Assembly: GCA_030248295.1 (NCBI GenBank)
Contig: JASANH010000781.1
Span: 620,001 to 684,000 of the forward strand
Direction of reading: 5' to 3'
DNA from: Mesodorylaimus sp. YZB2_4
Lineage: Eukaryota; Nematoda; Enoplea; Dorylaimida; Dorylaimidae
Length of the DNA: 64,000 bases
This document shows positions 11,990 to 23,300 of the stretch, piece by piece. Every line of letters begins with the position of its first letter. The stretch's first letter is position 1. The position numbers and the translations under genes are program-made. The notes under the pieces were generated by a model that saw only the letters and a list, made by a program, of their open reading frames with translations, did not search any database and was not told where the DNA came from.

Positions 11990-13260
11990 TTTGGAAAAAA
12001 GATTCAATTTCAGTTAAGTTGACTGAATCTCCGAATAGATTCAGTTTCAGTTACAGTTCAGAGTGGATCTCAAAAGATTCAGTTAACTGAATTTAACTGA
12101 ATGATTCAGTTTTTCCTTAAAAAGCATTTCGCATCAAGATGTGAACACTTGACGAAAACAATCTCCACTTTTCTTCATTCAAATAACTACTCTTTCGCAT
12201 TTCAGACTTTAAACCGCTCACAAGGTGCAGTAAAGACCAAAGTCAACACAAGAGGGTCCTTTACGAGCGCAGCGATGCACGACCATGTTCAACAGTCCAG
12301 CCACCAACAAATCCGCAGACAGACCAGGTACCTAAACCTTGTAACCGTTCTAATTCGAACTTGCCATAGCTCATGATTGTAATTTCCTTTGGTGCAAAAG
12401 AAAGCTCTGCGCAAATCTTTAGCTCGTCAGGCCAACTACTCAGCAGAGGTCAGCGGCCGAAGTCCTGCAAATTTTTGGAAACATTCTCGCTTCGTGTGCA
12501 AAAAAATTCAGAACCAGAAGCCTAGGAGATGAAACCAAAGCCCATACCTGAACAACGGTTCAGAAGAGCCCTGCGAGTGTTTCTCAACTTTCTGTCCCCC
12601 GCAACTCACGAATTTAAGAAACCCGCAAGATTTTAGGAGCTGACCGCTGCTGACCAGCTGGCCACAAGGGTCAAATATTTTCAGTAGAGCTTCCTCCAGG
12701 AACTTGGGAATTATCGAATAAGCATGTCAAGTTCAACTCACTGTATGGCAAAGCTTTCAAAGATCAAGAAGATGTAACTTTAAAATGTTTGTAATAAAAT
12801 GATTGAAATTGAAGAAGCCCTTTTTCATAAACTGTAGGTACTTTTATTTTATTTTAATTATACCGACTGCTTTTCGACATAAACCTCGCCTAGGTTATAA
12901 CTCTTTCACTCGGCGCTAGCCTGCAGGAAATGATGAAGCACTACAATATTCGTGAAGATTTTGCAACTGCTCTCCACATTTGGACCAAAATTCGAATGGA
13001 TCGATTTTTTCAAGATAACTATCGTTTTAAGGATAACAAAATACACCTCCAACTCGCGATAAAGATGATTGCAACCAGCAATTCGTCTAGCTGCGTTTCG
13101 TTTCTCTTTGAGATTTGCGCGAACATCCGCAAACAGATTACTAATTTACAAAAGCGTAGTAACTCGAAAACTGAATTTAACTGATTCTAAAAAGATTCAG
13201 TTGCAGTTAAATTCAGTTTTGGCGAGGAGATTCAGTTTCAGTTTAACTGTAACAACGCTA
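11990..13260. repeat. Two TTCAGTT-rich clusters flanking 1 kb of intergenic DNA
   Basis: Clusters of TTCAGTT/AACTGAA lie at about 11,995-12,115 and 13,160-13,255. The first holds the perfect palindrome ATTCAGTTAACTGAAT. The second holds a hairpin with a perfect 17-bp stem (13,167-13,183 with 13,204-13,220). Both contain GATTCAGTTTCAGTT in the same orientation. They may be the ends of one inserted element between the AMPK beta and AMP deaminase genes. The DNA between has no credible gene. Confidence 0.5.
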
Positions 13261-13403
13261 GTTGGAGCTGTGCCTTCTCGATTTTCGATCCCAGTTTTTT
13301 TGAGAACTCCTTAAAGCAGCGAGGTTATGGGCGCACGGAGGGAGCCGCTATTTTCCGTGAAAAATATAAAAAGTAGAAAGATCACCACATATTTTCAAAT
13401 ACA

Positions 13404-13728
13404 CTAAAAAAAACAACAAAAAAAATACAAAACAACGTCAACAAAAAAAAACATAAAGAACAACCAAAAACCGCAATATAAAAAAAAAAAAGAAACATTC
13501 AAAAATTAAATTAAACACCAAAAAACAAATCAAAACATAAAAAAAAACAAGCAGAACAAAAAAAAAATAAAAATAAAAATCCCCCAAAAAAAAATACCAG
13601 AATATATAAAAAGAATAAAAAAAAAAAAAAAAAAAAACCCAATTAGAAAAAAACCCCCCCAAAAACCAACAAAAAAAAACAACCACCCAAACAACCCCAA
13701 AAAAAACAATCAACTCAACAAACAAAAG
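13404..13728. repeat. A/C-only low-complexity tract
   Basis: About 325 bases consist nearly entirely of A with scattered C and few T or G on the plus strand. The long open frame seen on its minus strand (Phe/Val/Trp-rich) is a by-product of this composition, not a gene. Confidence 0.85.
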
Positions 13729-14301
13729 GTTTAAGCCTGAGCATCATTTGTTGCGCGGGAAATCGAAATTCAGATAAAAATTAACTGAGGCAAATTTATT
13801 GACGGGAATTTGTGCAGCTGTTTCCCTTCTAACCGAAAAACTGGCTAGAAATACTGTAACTCCCTCGAATTTGTCTCCCATAAACTAACGATAGGTTGAC
13901 AAAAGTTTGCAGAAGAGTTTTTTCTATATTAGTCTTTTTCGCGTTAAAAAAAACGAGCATTGTCGAAACATTATGGCAGAAGAACCAGAAAATCTTAACA
14001 ACAAACTGATATTCAAATCGCTCAATTCCCGCCATTTTTCGCCAGCGGGAATCTGAAACTTTATTTTACTTATCACGTGCAGTACATTCTATTTTCGTCC
14101 AATTATTTCTGCCAACTTGTCAACAATAAGGCGAGTAACCTAAAACCTGTTTTTCTTTATAAATAAACCAGTTTTTGGCTCTGCTGTGCACCCTTATAAA
14201 GAAAATCCTTTATTATTCAATATTTTTCTATTCTTGTCAACTCTTGAACTTAAAACCCTTAAATTTTCCACATTTTCTAAAAAAAATATAATCATTTGAC
14301 A

Positions 14302-17300
14302 ATGGCACGTCGAAAGGATGATAGCGATGACGACATGGTTGCAGATCATGGTATGTCATTTATGGTCTATGAATTTCTCGCCGCACCTTTTTTGGTGGAG
14401 TTTTTTGCACAAAGTGAAAACTTCGCATGTCCATAAATCGTAGCCAGTCGGAGAAACTACGTTTTGACGAACCGAAATGAAGAAAATCCGATCGAGTGTA
14501 CTAAAAGTTGAAGGAGTTTATCTTTCTCGCAAAGAATTTTCGCAGACGTCGACACCTGCTGGCGTGGCGCATGTTGAAAAATGTCAGATGTAATCGAAAG
14601 GTTGCCCGGTTGAAAATGGATTGAGGAGACCTGTCGAAAGAAAATGCATTAATTCGATAACTGGGCATGGCCTAAGTGGGCATACCTGCTGGCCACCTAT
14701 GCACTCGTGAATGTATCGCGCGGATAATCGAATTTTCCACCTTGGCGAGGGGTCTTCGTTCTAACGTCACTGACTAGAGAGGTATCGCAGCTGGGGATTT
14801 CCAAGTTTATCATTCATTTTTCCATGATTATTTCGCGTGAACCGCAGCCGGTTTTAATCTTTTTCGAGTAGAAAATCAGTTTTCGCCCCATTCGATCTTC
14901 TCAGTTTTTCAAGATTATGGCTGGAAACTTTGTGCAAACTGTGCACACAGGGATTTATTTAGTTTGCTTTTACGATAGTTTTTTTTCAAGGCGGGCTCGA
15001 AAAGTTTCACGAGAAGCTAGACTGGGCGGGCAAGTCGAATTGTAAAAATGGTCGTTTTTTGTCGCTAGAATATTTTTCTAACATTGTTTCCGTCGATTGC
15101 TTTTCAAACTATGCGGGCGAAAGAAAGAAGTTTCCCAGTTTGTTCTAGTTCCTAAATAAATATTTGCATTTCGCTGCCGAGTTTTGACGAGAAACGTGCG
15201 TAATCTAAAGAAAAGCGGAATTTTATGTTCTTTTTTTACGAACTATTAACGTGGAAGAATGATTTTTTGGTGGGGAAGCCATGTTTATTTGTGATAAGCT
15301 CCTTCTTGATGCCGAACGTGCTCAGCATTCTTGGTAAGCTTAGGATTCGCAACGTTCAACTTGATCGTGAGGGCTAACTGATAACACTTTTTGTGTTCTC
15401 TTGGGACAATCTTCTTGTTAAATGCGCATTCCCGTCGTGGCAGCCACAAATATTCTGGCTGCAAAATGCATATTGTGTCCTTTTGCTCAAAACATACTGA
15501 AGCTGCTTTTTCTTGAAACAACGGTGCTACGTTCAAATTTCCAGATTTTTAACTTTTCAAAAAAGCAGTATCTAAAAAATCGAAAGCGCATTGACCCGCT
15601 TGCAGGTAGGCGTTGTGAGCTTTATATACGCGCAAAATTTTGAATGAGTGGTTGAAAAATTAATGATAATTCTCGTCAAGTACCTACGGAAATAAATGTA
15701 AAGAATTTTTGAAAATGACAGTTTGACTGCACTTAAAAAATGTTTGGGAGCAAAAAATACTGTACCAGTAAAACTTAGATCACGTGCAGTTTCGAAGGTC
15801 GTATGACAGATTTCATATTTAAAACTACACAAATTTTCAATTTTTGCTCTCGCGCACTTATAGTGGTATTTAACTCAAAAATTTGCTCGATTGAGCTCTG
15901 GCTGAAAATTATCAAGAAAAAATTTTTATCTCGAAAATGAGGTAGGAAAGATCATCTTTTATAATCCGCCCTTGGACCCCTGAAAAATTATTATCGAAGC
16001 GCGCACACTATTCAGGCCAGTTTGTTGTAAGCAGCTTGAACCTACTGATCATTAAGGAATCCGCGCGAATTTAAATTTTTGACTCGTCGGTGCGCTCTTA
16101 CGTTTTAGTAGGGTTGTGAAATGTTTTACTTAAGTTTGCATCAGGAGAGGTTTCATTGAATCTAAAAATTTCAGCTACAAAGCCCTTTAAGACGCAGTGT
16201 GCGTACTCTACTGTAGAATCGATGAAAAAGTATTGAAAAATAATATGACACGCAGATTCAGAACCGCGTTTTAGTGGGGTAGTCGAAATTCTGGGCCTCC
16301 AGGACCTACCTACAGTATGTGAAAAGTTATAAAATCCTTATTTGTAAAGAGGGAATGAAAAATGTTGACTTTTTAAAATAATTGAGATAGCGGTCCAAAA
16401 TTTTGACCAACACCACTAAAACGCTGTTTTTGAATCTGAATATCTGTCTTTTTAATATTTCGGAATCGGTTCCAGTGGGGACTTCGTCTTTACCATGCAA
16501 AGCATGCTTTTCGTGTAATGACAGGAGGTTCAATTCCCGTAATTCTTGTGCATAGCAGAAATGATAAATACAAAATCCTGCGACCCACTCATTCATATTC
16601 GCAGTTGCTCAAATGCATGTACTGTTTGATTGGGGCTCGTCAGATTGAAGTAGTGAATGCTTGGATTTTTTTTGTAATCGCTCTTTTGAAAACTAAACAA
16701 AATTATAAGCACAGAGCGGTTGAAAATATTGAAAACACTTTACCATGTTTATTTCCCAGAGGGCTGGTGAACAGATTTTGGCGTCTGGTCTCTTTAAAGG
16801 ATGGGATAACATGTAATATAGGTGTCTTAGTTTTGACTACTTTGCTTCCTCTCCACTTGGCACTACGTTGGTTACATTCTGCAGCTGTTTCAACTTTTAT
16901 CATCTCCGCAGTGCATCCGCGCAGATTAGTCGCCGCACTTATTTTATTAGTTAGATAGTCAGGTACATACTCGTCCTCTTTCGATCCAGTCTTGGCGTGC
17001 TTTGAGACTGAAAATAAGCGGGTTTAGCATCTTGTCGTTGTCGTCGTCCTCTTCGCTCTTATCTCGATGAGATGAAAGATAGATTGACAAGCGAGTGACC
17101 ATTTTGTGTTTCATCAGGGGCGAGTGAAATTAAAAGGGAAAAACTGCTTAGCAATGGCTTTAAGCTCGACGAGGCCAGCTTCTACTTGTTATTGAGGCTA
17201 GCTAACTGACGAGACGCTGTCTAGATGTTTTTCTCGCTCGGCTTAGATCGATTTGTAATTTCGCTTGTATAGACTCTTTTTTTCTGTGGAACTAGGACGA

Positions 17301-20300
17301 GGTCGTTGTCGTATTTTTATCATTTGCCCCTTTTATCACATCCGCTCGTTTGGCTGGCCGGACTGGTTTTTAATCAAGCGACGGAACAGAAACGACGGGT
17401 TTCCCACTTCATTTCGTTTTGATCAAGTTGTAGTGATCGTGAGAGAATGGAAGAGGAAGTGGTGTGTACGTGCAATATTACATCGGAAGATCGGAGGCGA
17501 TATAGCGAAGCTATTGATGGTATTCTCATACAATCGATTTTGTTGTTGAATTTTATTCTTTCAATCAAAAAAGGATTAATTTTTTGATGTTTTTTCTATT
17601 TTAGATTATGACAGCCCAGGAAATTTTTCGCGCTTAAAAAGCAGCGACGGACCAGCAGTAATGCCGCATGGGTTGAGTTTAATCGCACCATCGGACAATG
17701 ATCATTTGGTCAGTAATCCGTACGAAATGCCCACTTGCCCCATCGAAAGTCATCAGGCAATGCAAAGACAAATTACGAGCAGGTAAGATTAGGAAATTAG
17801 AAAGAGGTAAAACGTAGTTAAAGAAAAACTAAAAAAACATGGAAGTTAGATTTTAAAACAAACAAGAGATTGCAATTTTTTAGAAAAGAATTGTTTGTAG
17901 ACTAAGTGCTGGTATGACGGCGGCACCAACACATGAGACAGTGGAGACGTGAGTAGACGAGTTGAAGCACTGTCATGAACACTGCAGATACAGTTTATTT
18001 TTCTGACACTTTCCAAATCCTGTAAAATGCTGTGCAACCCCGGTAAAATTACACAAATGCATATGCAATTCGGGCAATATATGTTTCTGGCATGCGCACA
18101 GTGCACTGGTTTGCATTTTGCATCCGAGTTTTTCTTTATCTGAGACTGTATTTTACGCTTGCAGTATATGAATGTGGCATTAACGGGCTGATGAAATCTA
18201 GACGACAACATAAAGTTGCCATTGGGTTAGCACAACTTCACTTTTAAAGAAATGTTTTGTCTGTATCTGCCTTTTATGCATACGGCACATTTTGCAGCTG
18301 GAAAAACATATCTGAAACCATATTTTACCTCAGCAGCATATGAATGTGGTAGTAACAGGCTGATGGAGGCTAGGCGCCATCCTAATGCTGTCATTGGATT
18401 GGGATAAGTTTGCGTGTAGAGAAACTTATTGTCTTAAGCCGTATTTTACTCATACATGTGGAGCTGAAGAAGCAGATCTGTAGCCGCATTTTATGCAAAC
18501 GATGAAAGAACTTCACCATGATGAGCTGAAACTATGTTGGGAATATGTATGAGTCGAGGCAGATGTTTAGTGGGTCGGATACACTGTAAGTTCACACTTT
18601 TGCATGGAGTGCGTAAAATAAGGTTTTAGATGCGGGTTTATGGTTTTAGATGCGGGTTTATTCGCCCATGCATGTAAGTTGTCGGTGACAGGAGGCAGCA
18701 GACAGAAGTCACACAACATACGTATGCTCGTTGGAAAACGGAAGGTGTGTGCTTTTAATGACATATGTACACCATTGATCAGTGAATTTGTAAAAGCAAA
18801 AATTTTTATCGACTTGCAAAAATTTGAAACTCTTTTCCCCAATCTGTGCAAGAGTGTGCAAAGATAAGCTGAAATCGATTCGCCTTATTAAGGAACGGCC
18901 AGTGCAGGGCTGGAATAAAGTATCATTTTTGCATGAAATGGGTAAAATATGGCTTCAGATAGAGGTTTAGTGTTTTCGTAGAGTCAAGAATAGTTTCATT
19001 GGTAAGAATGCAGCCCGCAGAGATCTGGCATGGTCGAAAGCCATTTGCTTGTCAGCAGATGACAACGTTGCCACATCTTTTGACTGAATGTAATGCATAC
19101 TTGAGGAGTATTGAATATTGCATTTGTCTGAAAAATTTTCGCTGTAGTGCGCTTTCAGTTGATACCAATTTTTTACACACTTGCCTTCTACTTTTTTCAA
19201 AGCACATACTTTGCAAAAGTCTGCAGTGATGCTCATTGTTTAAAATCGAAATTCACCTTCTTCAACACTTTGCACTTTTGTAAAAATTCGGTATAAATGC
19301 CCTGTTTTTTAAGGGTTTGGGGTGCATTACGTCCGACATCGTTGGAAGAAACGCACACTGACTATAAGCGTGCTGGTGGTCCTTTATCGACGGGTGCATC
19401 GCCAGTGCACGCAATCGATGGTGGCATGGTGGCCAGACAACCCAAGGTGATCACTAGTCCGGGCAGTAAGGTGAATGCTGCGGCGGCAGCGGCTGGCATT
19501 ACGGTATTGTCACCACAGGGCATACCTATGGCCACTTTCTGCGACGCCTTGAATGTCAATTATCAACGTGTGGCTGTGAGTGGAGAAGATGTATCGGGGG
19601 TAAGAAAAGCTGGAGTTGAAGTTTTCTGAAGGTGTGAAAATTTTTGTACATTTTTCATGTATTTTAGGTTTCGTTCGAAGATTTAAAAGAAGCGTCTGAA
19701 GAATTGACTCAGGCGCTAAGAATTAGGCTGAAATATATGGAGCGAGCGAGACATTTTTTCCCAAAAACGGCATTGGGTTTTGTGACTGGTCTTTATCCAA
19801 AGAATTTGCATTCTAGTATGAAAACGGATGCTCAAAGTAAGTTTACTTAAAAAATTTGTTTAGGGAACACTATTTTTTAAAAGGAAATCAGTCTTTGAAA
19901 AGTTTTTGAAATTGCAAAGAATAAAAAATGATGACAAAAACTTAAATTTTAGCTTTGGCCATGAGAAATCAGCAAGCCTATTTTCCATTTCTTATACCAG
20001 AGTCTAAGGCTGGTAAATTCTAGATTTTGTGGTGTGATATTTAGAAATTAGGTTTTTCAAATAACGGATTGAATTTCTCGACTCGAATAACCTCGGAACT
20101 AACATTGCATTTTTGGTCTAACAAAATAACTCGTGTGATTCTGGAATAAAATGATTGATTTTTGCAGAAGTAAACAATGGGACGGAAGAATTCGGTTATC
20201 ATCCACCATCGTCCTTGGAAGAAGACCCTTTCAATTTGGATGACATACCATCGTCGGCTGGATATAATTTGCAATCGGAGAAAGGATTGGTGAAAATTTT

Positions 20301-23300
20301 AATGCCAGATGGATCGATGGTGCCACAATTCAAGGACGCCTATACAACATTGAGCGAATTCTTGGAAGATTACACATTTGTGCAAGATCTGCTGGCCAAT
20401 GGACCTTTGTGAGTGGGGGGGGGGGGGGTCAACCAGTCTGGATCTTAAACCCACCCCTCGCGATCAAACACTATCTGAAACTATATTTTACCCTTTTTGC
20501 AAGAGTGTGGCACTTGTGGTCTCATAGTGATATTTTCTCTACCTCATTGTCTGTACAAAAATCAGTCAGTTAGCGTCTTCATCGAACTGCTACGTTCTTG
20601 CCTGAGTGTGTAAAATATAGTTTTAGATACTGTCTGCCTCTGTAATCTGCAGTTGAAAAAATTCACATTTCTCCTTCAATTTTAGAAAATCATTTTGCTA
20701 TCGCCGTTTGTCATATTTACACTCGAAATTCCAACTGCACGTTTTATTGAACGATGTCCGCGAATTGGCCGAGCAGAAATCTGTACCGCATCGTGATTTT
20801 TATAATATCAGAAAAGTAAGACTTGATATTTTTCTGCACTATCACATGTTTGTCACGTTCATTATTTCAGGTCGATACGCACGTGCACGCGGCCAGTTGC
20901 ATGAATCAAAAACATTTATTGCGTTTTATGAAGAAGAAAGTAAAAACGTGCGGAGATAAACCAGTATGCGTTCAAAATGGGCGTCCTATGAGATTGAATG
21001 AGGTGAGTAGAATTTTTTTGGTTGATATTATCTGAACCATACAAAGTTTATGACACTCTGGTAGGTATTCGAGCAATTGAAGATAACGTCTTACGATTTG
21101 AGTGTGGACGTTTTGGATGTTCATGCTGTAAGTACTGATAATCTGGTGGATAGGTGCTATGTCTGGGTTGCTGGGGGCAGGGTGTTTAGATTTGAGTTTT
21201 ATTGGCATTATGAAAAAGTTGTAAGCGCAGTAATGATTTTTTGTAATTCTTATGGCTGCAGAAATTTTTATGACGCTTCCAAAAGTTTTTTAGGCGAGTT
21301 GTGTTTGGGTGACATTCAGTGTGTATCTCTGGCTGGAAAAGTTTTAGCAGACTGGCTGATTTCAGAGATACCTGATTCGTTTTGTAGGATCGAAACACTT
21401 TTCATCGATTCGATAAATTCAACGCCAAGTACAATCCAGTTGGACAAAGCGTACTGCGAGATATTTTTTTGAAAACGGACAATTATATCGGCGGTGAATT
21501 TTTCGCTCATGTCTTGAAGGTCAGTATGATTGCAGTTGGTGTATGAATATGTAAGATCTAATATATGCGAGTGCAGCAGAAAAGTACTGGACATGCTTCA
21601 AATACCTAACTGAAGTTAACTGCATAAATATTTAGACAAATATAAAAATTTTTGTATATACAAAATTCCATTTTGTTGCAAGATAAAGGCGTTAATAAGT
21701 AATTATATACACACACACATATACTGTATCTACACAGTGCGTATATTATAGATAAAAATTGCTATATTTTTTTTTGAAAACAATATTATGTTAAGTAAAT
21801 AAATAAATGAATATATTCTTATTCATTTTTAATGTATTTTGTATGGCATGCTTGATATATATATATATATATATACACGGCTATAATTACATAATAGGGT
21901 TATTCGTCAAATGAATAATATTTTAATGAGAAATACAGTTATATCATAGTTTAAATATATACTGTAATATACACTAGTGCTGATTTATCACTAAAATCGA
22001 TGTGCAAAATTAATAGATCGTCAGGCATCTCGATTTTAACGTATAACATAAACATTATGTCATGTGTTCATGTAAAAGACAGTACCTTGTCGAAAATTTT
22101 TGCTGGATGTAAACTCCCCCCCCCCTCATACTGATTCAACACCGTACAGAGTAAACTCAGATTTTGCCACCAAGAATTTTGTTAAGTTTTAAAAATGAGT
22201 TTCACGTGAAAACCTGTGGTATGAATCAGTCCTGACTTTTATAGGAGGTCATGTCAGATTTGGAAGAAAGCAAATATCAGCATGCTGAATATAGATTATC
22301 GATTTATGGCCGGTCGCGTGACGAGTGGGACAAATTGGCACATTGGGCTGTGAAATACAACGTGCACTCGAAACATGTCCGCTGGTTGATTCAAATACCA
22401 CGTTTATAGTAAGTTATTTTAAAAAAGAATTCAGAGGTTTATTTTAAATCAATAAGATGAGTTTCTAGTCGCATATGGGGCTGTGATGTAATTTTCTGTT
22501 GCCTGCAGTTTGTGTTATCTTTTCTGTTGAATGTGGGATTTGAAAAACAAAAATTTCCAAAGCAAAATATGAAATTAGTTTACAAAAATTAAAAAATTTT
22601 TCTTTGCAGCGATATTTATCGAGCCAAAAAATTGGTGCGGAATTTTCAAGAAGTTATGGACAATATATTTTTGCCGTTATTTGAAGTCACCAATGACCCA
22701 TCGTCGCATCCGGATTTGCATCTATTTTTGCGCTACGTAAGAGGGAAATCTATATTGTCAATGTCGTTGAAGTTTATCACGCCTTTTTGAAGGTTATCGG
22801 TTTGGATAGCGTTGACGACGAATCCAAGCCAGAACCTGCCGTTTTCGATTCTCGAATTCCGACAGCTGACGAATGGACGGACACTGAAAATCCGGCTTAT
22901 TCCTATTATCTGTACTATATGTACGCAAATGTGGCCGTATTGAACCAATTTCGAGAGTAAAAAATTTCTGATGGATTTCGAGAAAAAATTGAATAAATAA
23001 ACTTGTTTGATTATAGAGCGCGCGGTTTTAATACGATCGTATTCCGTCCACATTGTGGTGAGGCTGGTTTGGTGAACCATATGGTGGCTGGATTTTTGGT
23101 AGCAGAAAGCATTTCGCACGGATTGATGCTCAGAAAAGTAAATTTATCAGCTTGATTTGCTTAAATTTTTAAAAAATAATGGAAAGGAGTTTTCAAAGAA
23201 AGCATGATTTAATTAAAAAAAGATATTTGAATTTACTGTTTTAAGGTGCCAGTTTTGCAATATTTGTATTACTTATGTCAAATTGGGATCGCCATGTCGC

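Noticed and set aside
13438..13725. Phe/Val/Trp-rich minus-strand open frame resembling membrane protein
   Set aside because: Reverse complement of an A/C-only tract, which necessarily gives TTT, GTT, TGG-type codons without stops.
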